6,378 nt of DNA from JANNHP01 sp031404455 (GCA_031404455.1 JANNHP010000425.1:1-6378), one strand, 5' to 3'. Shown: positions 1-6,020, counted from the stretch's first letter. Notes: generated by a model from the sequence alone, not told the origin. Made by a program: numbers and translations.

Positions 1-1
1 G

Positions 2-37
2 CAGGGCCAGCTGGAGCAGTGCATCGACGAGGCCTAG
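2..37 (+). CDS. C-terminal end of an unidentified protein (5' part outside window)
   Basis: The first complete codon begins at base 2. Eleven sense codons read QGQLEQCIDEA and end at a TAG at 35-37. All eleven sense codons end in G or C, as in the clear genes of this window, and the other two forward frames read poorly here. This supports the tail of a real upstream gene. Eleven residues are too few to assign a family. It lies on the same strand as the following genes, but the roughly 186 bases to the next start argue against direct translational coupling. Confidence 0.4.
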   Translation, partial: QGQLEQCIDEA

Positions 38-212
38 GGCCTGGCACGCGCGCTGGCCTCAGGCGCTCTCGTGACGGCGCCGCGCCTCGGCCGCGCAGGC
101 AGCCAGGATGCGCTCGACCAGGTCCGCACGCAGCGGCGGGACGGCCTCGGGGTGTCGCGCGTCTCGCGCGACGGGTCCCCTGCCGAAGTCGTCCGGACGA
201 GGCGATCACCGA

Positions 213-218
213 GTGAGG
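213..218 (+). promoter_or_regulatory. Shine-Dalgarno-like site supporting the start at 224
   Basis: GTGAGG sits five bases before the ATG at 224. Its GAGG core (215-218) can pair with the anti-Shine-Dalgarno end of 16S rRNA. It is the main reason for preferring this ATG over in-frame GTG codons at 71 and 152. Confidence 0.4.
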
Positions 219-223
219 TCCGC

Positions 224-1000
224 ATGACGAGCCGGAGCAACGTCCCGGGCAGGAGCGTCGAGGAGGTCCGCAAGCTCCTCGACACGGGAGACACCGCGCC
301 GCTCCTCGCTTTCGTCGCGGGCGTGGCGTCGCCGCTCGAGCGCCGTCAGTTGCTCTCGCTCGCGCAGCAGACGCTCTCGAAGCGCAAGGACGCGACTCGA
401 AGTCTCGACTCCCTGATCGAGGTCGCCCGCGCGGGCGTGGCCGAGGGACTCCGCCAGGCGGCCTCCGAGACCGATCCGTCCGAGGCTTCGAAGCGCCGCG
501 ACTTCGTGCAGCAGGTGTCCTTCGACCTCGCCGCCGATCTAGCGGAGTGCTGGCCCGGCGACAGGACGCCGCGCGCGCGCCGTCACTTCGAGGCGGGACT
601 TGCCGCCGCGGGCGACGCCGTGCGTCTGCGCGACGAGCTCGCGAAGCCGCCCGGGGCGCGGGCGGCGGCTTCGTGGGTCCGCGGCGCTCACGAACTCTCG
701 CTCGGCCGGAAGAAGGACGCCGCCGCGAGCTTCGAGCGGGCGCTCGACTACTCGCGTCGCGCGGCGAAGGGCGCGCCCGCCGCCGTCGTGCCGGGCGGCG
801 ACGTGCAGGTGATCCTCGCGTCGGGGGCGCTCGGCCTCGCGACGGGCACTTCGCTCTTCGACGACGCGTGCGCGGCACTCGACGCGACGTCCGCGAAGCT
901 CGCCGGCGAGGCCGCCGAGCCGGCCGTCTTCGCCGCGGCTCAGCTCCGCTGGTTCAAGTCGCAACTCGCCGCCCCGGACCGCGCGGCCGACCTGCGCTAG
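224..1000 (+). CDS. Predicted alpha-helical TPR-like protein, function unknown
   Basis: A 258-residue soluble protein with no signal peptide or membrane segment, so probably cytoplasmic. It is rich in Ala, Arg, Glu and Leu and should be almost entirely helical. Around residues 148-182 there is a helix pair (W151, then SLGRKKDAAASFERALDYS) with the spacing of a tetratricopeptide repeat. The rest is too diverged for me to count repeats, and I see no catalytic motif. The ATG at 224 is chosen for the GAGG five bases upstream. The frame stays open back to a GTG at 71 with good third-position GC, so an N-terminal extension of up to 51 residues cannot be excluded. The TAG stop directly abuts the ATG of the chimeric ABC ORF, which suggests co-translation. 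TPR-like proteins are general protein-protein scaffolds; a role beside the former ABC transporter is inference only. Confidence 0.65.
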   Translation: MTSRSNVPGRSVEEVRKLLDTGDTAPLLAFVAGVASPLERRQLLSLAQQTLSKRKDATRSLDSLIEVARAGVAEGLRQAASETDPSEASKRRDFVQQVSFDLAADLAECWPGDRTPRARRHFEAGLAAAGDAVRLRDELAKPPGARAAASWVRGAHELSLGRKKDAAASFERALDYSRRAAKGAPAAVVPGGDVQVILASGALGLATGTSLFDDACAALDATSAKLAGEAAEPAVFAAAQLRWFKSQLAAPDRAADLR

Positions 1001-1366
1001 ATGACGGCGATGATCTCGGTTCGCGGCCTCGTGAAGCGCTACGGCACGACCGTCGCCGCGGACGGCGTCACGTTCGAGGCCGCTCGCGGCGAGTGCTTCG
1101 GCCTCCTCGGTCCGAATGGCGCCGGGAAGTCCACGACGATCGGCGCAATCGTAGTCGGCGGCATGTTCCCGCTCTTCCTCATGCCCCCATGGATGCAGAC
1201 GGCGAGCAACGTCAGCCCGGTGAAGTGGGGGATCTTCGCGCTGGAAGGCGGCATCTGGCGCGGCTTCACGCTCGCCGACCTCGCGGCGCCGTGCGGCGTG
1301 CTCATCGCGATCGGCGTCGCCGGGTTCGTGGGCGGGTCACTCGTCCTCGCGCGCCGGGACTGGTGA
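1001..1366 (+). pseudogene. Chimeric remnant: ABC ATPase N-terminus joined in frame to ABC-2 permease C-terminus
   Basis: This 121-codon ORF is open from ATG to TGA but is not a normal protein. Residues 1-47 are the start of an ABC transporter ATPase: ISVRGLVKRYG is the usual first strand, and GPNGAGKST (37-45) is a perfect Walker A. The ATPase then stops, with no Q-loop, LSGGQ signature, Walker B or H-loop. From about residue 51 the sequence becomes the last part of an ABC-2 type permease: GGMFPLFLMPPWMQ, then NVSPVKW..ALEG..WRGF, then a membrane helix (about 96-116) ending in ARRDW. Full-length partners are usually about 240-310 and 350-450 residues, so 1.5 kb or more appears to be missing. 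The join lies near 1136-1156. An internal start, Met4 at 1010, is equally plausible. The ORF abuts the upstream stop, and its stop overlaps the next start (TGATG). It cannot hydrolyse ATP. A real deletion and an assembly collapse both remain possible. Confidence 0.75.
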
Positions 1367-2331
1367 TGCGGGCGGCGCCGGCGGGCATCGCAGCGTTGGC
1401 TCTCGTGCTGGCGGCGTGCCGCTCGCCGGGCCGCCCGGGATCGGGCGACGATCCGTCGTGGGTGATCGTCGTGTCGGCGGATCGCACGCCGCCGTTCCAG
1501 GTCTCCGTCCCCGGTGGGGAGCGTGTGCCCGTCTGCGGTCCGCTCGTGGCCGCCGCGGACGCGGTGTCCGAGTGGCGGGTGGGGAGCTGCCTGCCGGCGC
1601 CCGACGGGCGGCGCATCGCGTTCAGCGCCGCCCCGCATGGCGTGTTCGTCGCAGAGACGGACGATCCCCGGCGGGGGATACGGCAGGTCCAAGGGCTTCG
1701 CGACGCGCTCGGGTGGTCGCCCGACGGCGAGAGGCTCGCCGGCAACGTGTGGTCGCGTAGCGGCAACGGCCCGCTCGACTACGGGCTCGGCGTGGCCGAC
1801 GCGCGAACCGGCGAGGTCCGTTCCTACTGGGGCGTCCTGACCGACGACCCGGCGCAGAACCAGCACATCGCGTTCTCGCCGCAGGGCGATCGCCTCGCGT
1901 TCACGTCGCTCCGCAACGGCGTCGCCGTCCTCGATCTGTCGTCCGGTGCCGTCACGGAGCCGGGGTTGCCCGGCGCCACGCGCGACGCCGAACTCCTCGC
2001 CTGGCTTCCCGACGGACGCATCGCTTGGTTCGTCCGCAGCGGCGGGTCCGTGCTCGTGGCACGTCCGGACGACGTCGAGGCGACGTCGATCCCCCTCGGC
2101 AAGGACGAGTTCCCGCTGAGCTGCCGGCCGGACGGACGAGCCGTCGTCTGTTGGGCGATGTACTCGCGCTTTCCGCTGCTCCGCGCTTACCTCCGCGCGG
2201 TTATCCGCGACGCGGACGGCCGTTCGTTCGAGTTGTGGGACGATGGCCCGAGCGCCGAGGTTGCCGTGTGGATGCGCGCGCCGGGGCTGCTCGTGGCGCC
2301 GCCGGGCTCGCAGCCGGAGCCGGGCCGGTGA
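1366..2331 (+). CDS. Predicted lipoprotein with TolB/WD40-like (PD40) beta-propeller
   Basis: A 321-residue exported protein. It opens with a short signal peptide ending in a clear lipobox, Leu15-Ala16-Ala17-Cys18, so it should be lipidated at Cys18 and anchored in the envelope. The mature part carries five beta-propeller blade motifs of the form (S)PDG(x)RxAF: about residues 79 (PDGRRIAF), 118 (SPDGERLAG), 171 (SPQGDRLAFTS), 215 (PDGRIAWF) and 255 (PDGRAVVCW). Their spacing of 40-53 residues is typical of TolB/PD40 repeats. No enzymatic motif is visible, so a binding or scaffold role is likely, though unproven. The ATG at 1366 overlaps the TGA of the chimeric ABC ORF by one base (TGATG); the in-frame GTG just before it would add one residue. 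This coupling suggests it once belonged to an ABC export operon, as an accessory or merely co-transcribed protein. The last ten residues are Pro/Gly-rich and probably disordered. Confidence 0.8.
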   Translation: MRAAPAGIAALALVLAACRSPGRPGSGDDPSWVIVVSADRTPPFQVSVPGGERVPVCGPLVAAADAVSEWRVGSCLPAPDGRRIAFSAAPHGVFVAETDDPRRGIRQVQGLRDALGWSPDGERLAGNVWSRSGNGPLDYGLGVADARTGEVRSYWGVLTDDPAQNQHIAFSPQGDRLAFTSLRNGVAVLDLSSGAVTEPGLPGATRDAELLAWLPDGRIAWFVRSGGSVLVARPDDVEATSIPLGKDEFPLSCRPDGRAVVCWAMYSRFPLLRAYLRAVIRDADGRSFELWDDGPSAEVAVWMRAPGLLVAPPGSQPEPGR

Positions 2332-2403
2332 TCGCCTGACCTGGCGCGCCCGTTGCCCCGCTGACGCCACAAGATCCCGCGCGGTCGCTCGTCCAACCTC
2401 GCG

Positions 2404-2796
2404 ATGCGCGTCACGTTCGTTTCCGCCGTCCTCGCGGTGCTCGCGTTCCTCGGCTGGCTCGCGCGGGACGCGCACCTCGCCGCGCTGCGCGAAGCGGCGG
2501 AGCAACCGTGGACGCCGCCGGCGCACGTCTGGGGCTCCGCGGAGTTGCAGGTCATCGCCGCCGAGCCCGGAGGCGCGCCGTTCAGGTACGACGTCTGCGA
2601 ATCCATGTGCGGCATGGACGACGGGCACGAGCAGGGGCGAATCGTCGTCGCACCGCAGGCGCGCGCGAATGCGCGGTCGAGGCTGGGCATGGACCCGTTC
2701 GCTCCCGAGTACGCGCGGTACGAAGTGACGAACGTGCGGCAGGTCGTCGGGGGCGTCGAGTGGCGCCGCTGCGACGCGGTCGCCCCGTGGCGGTGA
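2404..2796 (+). CDS. Small membrane-anchored or secreted protein, function unknown
   Basis: A 130-residue protein with one hydrophobic segment at residues 3-20, following Arg2. It is either an uncleaved signal anchor or a signal peptide, since no strong cleavage motif is seen; most of the protein would be outside the cytoplasm. I do not recognise the family. The mature part has three cysteines, C65 and C69 in CESMCGMDDGHE, and C123 near the end. That cluster also has two Met, two Asp and a His, so metal binding or a disulfide is conceivable, but this is a guess. There is no convincing Shine-Dalgarno site before the ATG, and the 72-base gap from the lipoprotein gene shows no clear promoter. 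The frame has the strong third-position GC of real genes here, which supports expression as protein. Confidence 0.6.
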   Translation: MRVTFVSAVLAVLAFLGWLARDAHLAALREAAEQPWTPPAHVWGSAELQVIAAEPGGAPFRYDVCESMCGMDDGHEQGRIVVAPQARANARSRLGMDPFAPEYARYEVTNVRQVVGGVEWRRCDAVAPWR

Positions 2797-2841
2797 CGTC
2801 CCCCGCGCGAATTTCCGCTGACGCTCCGGACCGTCCCCGGC

Positions 2842-2845
2842 GGAG
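2842..2845 (+). promoter_or_regulatory. Shine-Dalgarno-like GGAG before the acyl-CoA operon
   Basis: GGAG, within GGCGGAGA, lies nine bases before the ATG at 2855. It fits the first gene of the three-gene acyl-CoA operon, which begins after a 58-base gap. No convincing -35/-10 pair was found in that gap. Confidence 0.35.
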
Positions 2846-2854
2846 ACTTCGCCC

Positions 2855-3649
2855 ATGCCCTACCAGCACCTCCACTTCGACGTCGCGGACGGCATCGGCA
2901 CCGTCACGCTGATGCGCCCCGACAAGCTGAACGCGCTGACGTACGACAGCTATCGCGAGCTCGAGACGCTCACGCGGGAGCTTCCGCGGACGCCGGACGT
3001 CCGCGTGCTCGTGCTGCGCGGCGAGGGCAAGTCGTTCTGCGCCGGCGGGGACGTGAACTCGATCATCGGCGACCTCGTCGCCCGGGACATGAAGGACCAC
3101 CTCGAGTTCACGCGGATGACGGGCGCCGTCGTCGCGAACCTGCGGGAGGCGCCGCAACCCGTGATCGCGCGCGTCCACGGGATGGCGGCGGGCGCGGGGT
3201 CGGTGATCGCGCTCGCGGCGGACCTCCGCGTCCTCTCGGCGGAGGCGAAGTTCGCGTTCCTCTTCACGCGCGTCGGCCTCTCGGGCGGCGACATGGGCGC
3301 GGGATGGCTGCTCCCGCGCGTCGTCGGACTCGGCCGCGCCACGGAACTGCTGCTCCTCGGCGACACCATCAATGCGCAGGAGTGTCTGCGGATCGGGCTC
3401 GCGAACCTCGTCGTCGATCCGAGCGAACTCGACCGCGAGGTCGCGCAGATCGCGCGCCGACTCGCCGACGGGCCGACGTACGCGCAGGCGATGACGAAAC
3501 GCATGATCCAGCGCGAGCTCGACATGGACTTCGCGTCCGCGATGGAGGCCGAGGTCCAGTCGCAGGCGCTGCTGCTCATGGGCAAGGACCACGCGGAGTT
3601 CTTCGAGGCGTGGAAGGCGAAGCGCCCGCCGCGCTGGACGGGGCGCTGA
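2855..3649 (+). CDS. Enoyl-CoA hydratase/isomerase (crotonase) family protein
   Basis: A 264-residue cytoplasmic protein of normal crotonase length. Family marks are TVTLMRPDKLNAL (16-28), the first oxyanion-hole region SFCAGGDV (60-67), the second at HGMAAGAG (108-115) followed by ALAADLR, and then FTRVGLSGGDMGAGWLLPR (137-155). Crotonases bind the CoA thioester of a substrate and stabilise its enolate; hydratases add water across the 2,3 double bond in beta-oxidation. In an ungapped alignment to rat mitochondrial enoyl-CoA hydratase, the positions of catalytic Glu144 and Glu164 fall on Val117 and Phe137. Asp146 in GLSGGDMG is a candidate acid/base. The reaction may therefore be isomerisation, hydration by other residues, or a less common crotonase reaction. 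The gene leads an operon, and its TGA overlaps the acyl-CoA dehydrogenase ATG by one base. Family assignment is firm; substrate and exact reaction are not. Confidence 0.9.
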   Translation: MPYQHLHFDVADGIGTVTLMRPDKLNALTYDSYRELETLTRELPRTPDVRVLVLRGEGKSFCAGGDVNSIIGDLVARDMKDHLEFTRMTGAVVANLREAPQPVIARVHGMAAGAGSVIALAADLRVLSAEAKFAFLFTRVGLSGGDMGAGWLLPRVVGLGRATELLLLGDTINAQECLRIGLANLVVDPSELDREVAQIARRLADGPTYAQAMTKRMIQRELDMDFASAMEAEVQSQALLLMGKDHAEFFEAWKAKRPPRWTGR

Positions 3650-4812
3650 TGCCCGCCGCCACGCTCCGTCCCGAGGACGAGGAGGCGCGCACGCTCTCGC
3701 GGCGGCTCGCCGTGGACGTCGTTGCGCCGGCGGCGCGCGAGGCCGACGAGTGGCGGAGGTTCCCGACCGACGTCATCGCCGAGCTCGCGAAGGCGGGCAT
3801 CCTCGGAGCGGCGACGCCGCGCGAGTTCGGCGGTCTCGGCTGGGACGCGATGCAGCTCGCGCTGATGTACGAGGAGATCGGCCGCGCGGACCAGAGCGTG
3901 CGCGGGTTCCTTTCCGTCCACATAGGACTCGTCTCGCAGTGCCTGATGCAGTACGGCACCGACGCGCAGCGCCTCGCGTGGCTCCCGCGGCTCGCGTCCG
4001 GCGAGGTCTTCGGCGCGTACGCGCTGACCGAGCGAGAGGCCGGCAGCGATGCCGGAGCGCTCTCGACGCGGGCCGTCGCGGACGGCGACGGGTGGCGGAT
4101 CACGGGCGAGAAGGTGTGGATCACGAACGCGCTCTCGTCGGGGCTCTTCATCGTGTTCGCCACGATCGATCCGGCTCTCAAGCACAAGGGCGTGACGGCG
4201 TTCCTCGTCGCGGGTGACGCTCCGGGCCTCGCGCGCACTCGCATGCCCGGCGTCGAACTCGGCCACCGCGCGTCGGAGCACGCGATCGTCACGCTGCGCG
4301 ACGTCCGCGCAGGCCCTGCGGACGTCGTCGGGCGCGTCGGCGGCGGCTTCGAGGTGGCGATGGGCGGCCTCGACCACGGACGGCTCGGCGTCGCCGCGGG
4401 CGCGGTGGGGCTCCTCCAGGCGTGCCTCGAATCGACGATCGAGTTCGCGCGCGCGCGGCGTCAGTTCGGGCACCGGATCGGCGACTTCCAGATGGTGCAG
4501 GAGCGCGTCGCCGACATGGCGTGCGACACGGAGGCCGCGCGCCTCTTGACCTGGAAGGCCGCGTGGAAGGCCGTCCGCGGCGAGCCGCGGACGCGCGAGG
4601 TGTCGATGGCGAAGCTCTTCGCCACCGAGGCCGCGTGCAAGTGGTCGGCGGAGGCGGTGCTCCTCCACGGTTCGCGCGGGTACGTCAACGAGCGCCCCGT
4701 CGAGCGTCACTTCCGCGACGCGCCCGGGCTTCGCATCTACGAAGGCACGAGCCAGGTGCAGCGGATCGTCATCGCCCGCGACATCCTCGGCCGCGAGGAG
4801 AAGACCGCGTGA
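3649..4812 (+). CDS. Acyl-CoA dehydrogenase (FAD-dependent)
   Basis: A 387-residue protein, the usual size for a soluble acyl-CoA dehydrogenase. It oxidises an acyl-CoA to the 2-enoyl-CoA and passes electrons through FAD to electron transfer flavoprotein. The N-terminal helical domain includes ATPREFGGLGWD. The middle beta domain has family signature 1, ALTEREAGSDAG (125-136), and then the FAD-contacting WITNA. The C-terminal helical domain has QFGHRIGDFQMVQ (from 272) and RIYEGTSQVQR, with the probable catalytic base Glu365. That position matches short/medium-chain and branched-chain members rather than the isovaleryl type, where the Glu sits elsewhere. The start is the ATG overlapping the crotonase stop (TGATG), and the end overlaps the ferredoxin GTG by four bases. 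The longer in-frame ORF upstream runs antiphase through the crotonase gene and is not used. Chain-length specificity cannot be read here. Confidence 0.95.
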   Translation: MPAATLRPEDEEARTLSRRLAVDVVAPAAREADEWRRFPTDVIAELAKAGILGAATPREFGGLGWDAMQLALMYEEIGRADQSVRGFLSVHIGLVSQCLMQYGTDAQRLAWLPRLASGEVFGAYALTEREAGSDAGALSTRAVADGDGWRITGEKVWITNALSSGLFIVFATIDPALKHKGVTAFLVAGDAPGLARTRMPGVELGHRASEHAIVTLRDVRAGPADVVGRVGGGFEVAMGGLDHGRLGVAAGAVGLLQACLESTIEFARARRQFGHRIGDFQMVQERVADMACDTEAARLLTWKAAWKAVRGEPRTREVSMAKLFATEAACKWSAEAVLLHGSRGYVNERPVERHFRDAPGLRIYEGTSQVQRIVIARDILGREEKTA

Positions 4813-5186
4813 CGTCGAGCTACGTCCCCGAGGACCAGCGACCGCTGCTCCCGCCGGGCATCGGGCCCTTCGAACGCCACGTGTTCGTCTGCGTGACGGG
4901 GAAGACGTGCCCGAACGAAGGCGCCGAGGCCGTCCACGCGGCGATGAAGGCGCTCGCGAAGGATCGCCTCGGCAAGCACCGCGTCCGCGTCAACAAGTCC
5001 GGCTGCCTCGGCCAGTGCGGCCACGGGCCGATGATCGCCGTCTACCCGGAGAACGTCTGGTACGCGCACGTCCGGGTCGAGGACGTGGCGGAGATCGTGG
5101 AGTCGCATCTGGTCAACGGGCGGCCGGTCGAGAGGCTGCTGTTCCGGGGGCACCGCAGCGGGAACAACGCGCTGGTCAAGGAGTGA
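4809..5186 (+). CDS. Thioredoxin-like [2Fe-2S] ferredoxin
   Basis: A 125-residue protein of the thioredoxin-fold [2Fe-2S] ferredoxin family, as in Aquifex-type ferredoxin and the NuoE C-terminal domain. The four likely cluster ligands are Cys28 and Cys34 (CVTGKTC) and Cys66 and Cys70 (SGCLGQCGHGP). HVFVC before the first Cys and MIAVYPENVWYAHV after the last match the first and later strands of the fold. The first pair is C-X5-C, much closer than the roughly C-X10-12-C of Aquifex-type ferredoxins; the second pair has the standard three-residue gap. The protein should be a soluble one-electron carrier. The start is GTG at 4809, in a GTGA overlap with the acyl-CoA dehydrogenase stop; no ATG gives a complete domain. 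Operon position suggests work in acyl-CoA metabolism, but the redox partner is unknown, since the dehydrogenase normally uses ETF. The C-terminal 15 or so residues (FRGHRSGNNALVKE) form a polar tail. Confidence 0.9.
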   Translation: MTSSYVPEDQRPLLPPGIGPFERHVFVCVTGKTCPNEGAEAVHAAMKALAKDRLGKHRVRVNKSGCLGQCGHGPMIAVYPENVWYAHVRVEDVAEIVESHLVNGRPVERLLFRGHRSGNNALVKE

Positions 5187-5252
5187 GGTTCGACGAGGGC
5201 GAGCGCCCGACGCGGTCCGGGTCATGAATCGACGACAGGTTGACGCGTCGTT

Positions 5253-5281
5253 GTAGGGGCGGGTTTCCAACCCGCCCCTGC
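5253..5281. repeat. Long GC-rich inverted repeat (REP-like or terminator hairpin)
   Basis: The arms at 5255-5265 and 5269-5279 pair perfectly over 11 bp, around a three-base TCC loop. One G-U and one G-C pair can extend the stem to 13 bp. There is no T-run on either side, so a classical intrinsic terminator is not proven. It lies between two convergent genes, a usual place for REP-type repeats and bidirectional terminators. I recall similar GTAGGGGCGGGTTT-type palindromes as dispersed repeats in several bacterial genomes; copy number here cannot be judged from one window. Confidence 0.65.
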
Positions 5282-5304
5282 GACCGAAACGGCACGACCT
5301 GTTC

Positions 5305-5316
5305 TGCATCGATGCA
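5305..5316. repeat. Perfect 12-bp palindrome TGCATCGATGCA
   Basis: A self-complementary 12-mer between the two hairpins of the convergent spacer. It could be part of a composite repeat unit or a dimeric protein-binding site. Nothing else identifies its role. Confidence 0.4.
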
Positions 5317-5322
5317 CCGCGT

Positions 5323-5338
5323 CCCGGCTTCAGCCGGG
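5323..5338. terminator. Short GC hairpin at the end of the yceH-like gene
   Basis: CCCGGC (5323-5328) pairs with GCCGGG (5333-5338) around a TTCA loop. It lies four bases beyond the stop of the minus-strand YceH gene and may protect or end that transcript. It lacks a U-tract, so it could equally be the second arm of a REP-like element together with the larger hairpin at 5253-5281. Confidence 0.4.
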
Positions 5339-5342
5339 CCGT

Positions 5343-6014
5343 TCACCCGCCGACCCGATCCAGCCGCCCGCGCAGTTCGTCGATCTCCCCCCGCAGCGCC
5401 TCGATGTCCGCCTTCAGGCTCGCGACCTCGTCCGCCCACGGCGACTTCGACGGAACCGCCGCCGCGTGGACGGCGGGGACGCCGGGCGCCGTGATCTCGG
5501 CGGTCATCGTCGGCGTCTCCTCGACCTCGCTCGCGGGGGCGAAGAGGTGCGTCCAGCGCGGGTGCTTCTCGCGTGCGGTGCGCGGGAGGAGCTTCGTCCA
5601 GTGACGGTCGGCCATGGCGCGCAGGAGTCCCTCGACCTCGCCCTCGTTCTCGAAGTGGGCCATGCGCTCGCAGCGGCGCAGGAGTTCGCCTGCGGTCTGC
5701 GGGCCGCGGAGCATGAGCTCGGCGACGATCGCCTGCTGCTGGCGTGACAGATCGAGCTTCTCGGACATCCGCTCCGAGTAGCGCACGGTGCGGCCGACGT
5801 CGCGCTCGACGATCATGATCAGCTCGGTCAAGCGGAGCTGGTAGAGGCAGCCCTCCGCGATGAACTCCTCGACCTGCATCTCGGGGTCGCGGTTGCTCTT
5901 CTGGTTGCACGCGAGGACGAGCGAGTTGAGCGTGAGCGGATACTGCTCGGGCGTCGTCCAGCGCTTCTCGATGAGGGCGCCGAGGATCCGCCGGGAGGTC
6001 CTGTCGATTTCCAT
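5343..6014 (-). CDS. yceH: YceH/DUF480 (UPF0502) family double winged-helix protein
   Basis: A 223-residue protein matching the E. coli YceH family in order and length (about 215 residues). The hallmark is IEKRWTTPEQYPLTLN with ACNQKSNRDP at residues 15-44, in the first winged-helix domain. The second domain starts with LSRQQQAIVAELMLRGPQTAGEL (89-111). RWTHLF, at about 150, closes the conserved core. A Pro/Ala/Thr-rich linker (about 156-190) leads to a C-terminal coiled coil at about 196-219 (VASLKADIEALRGEIDELRGR), as in YceH. The biochemical role of this family is not established; the tandem winged helices suggest nucleic-acid or protein binding, and the coiled coil suggests oligomerisation. 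It is convergent with the ferredoxin operon and divergent from the ETF-QO gene. The ATG has no Shine-Dalgarno but follows a -10-like TATCTT by six bases. Family assignment is strong; nothing links it functionally to its neighbours. Confidence 0.93.
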   Translation of the reverse strand: MEIDRTSRRILGALIEKRWTTPEQYPLTLNSLVLACNQKSNRDPEMQVEEFIAEGCLYQLRLTELIMIVERDVGRTVRYSERMSEKLDLSRQQQAIVAELMLRGPQTAGELLRRCERMAHFENEGEVEGLLRAMADRHWTKLLPRTAREKHPRWTHLFAPASEVEETPTMTAEITAPGVPAVHAAAVPSKSPWADEVASLKADIEALRGEIDELRGRLDRVGG

Positions 6015-6020
6015 CGTCGG

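Noticed and set aside
1137..1316. Nine-base direct repeat CGATCGGCG at 1137-1145 and 1308-1316, one copy at the chimera join
   Set aside because: Both copies lie in the surviving ORF rather than flanking the missing segment, and a 9-mer of this composition is easily met by chance in GC-rich DNA.
547..1365. N-terminal extension of the lipoprotein frame upstream to 547
   Set aside because: The upstream part is Arg-rich, lies out of phase over the TPR-like and ABC ORFs, and would bury the lipoprotein signal peptide that starts at 1366.
1039..2856. 605-codon open frame on the minus strand across the ABC remnant, lipoprotein and small-protein genes
   Set aside because: Arg/Pro/His-rich with no domain, and it is antisense to three better-supported genes. 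Stop codons are rare in high-GC DNA, so long shadow frames are expected.
3304..3648. N-terminal extension of the acyl-CoA dehydrogenase frame
   Set aside because: It overlaps the crotonase gene out of phase and is Arg-rich; the ATG at 3649 gives the normal family length and a TGATG coupling.
2950..4710. 586-codon open frame on the minus strand across crotonase and acyl-CoA dehydrogenase
   Set aside because: Antisense to two enzymes with clear family motifs; its own composition (Arg, Glu, Ala repeats) is that of a shadow frame.
5197..5208. Small GGGC/GCCC inverted repeat just after the ferredoxin stop
   Set aside because: The stem is only four to five bases, has no T-run, and is too weak to call a terminator in DNA this GC-rich.
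5176..5910. Other minus-strand frame overlapping the yceH-like gene and spacer
   Set aside because: It runs out of phase over a gene with strong YceH motifs and extends through the palindrome cluster; its sequence is Arg/Pro-rich.
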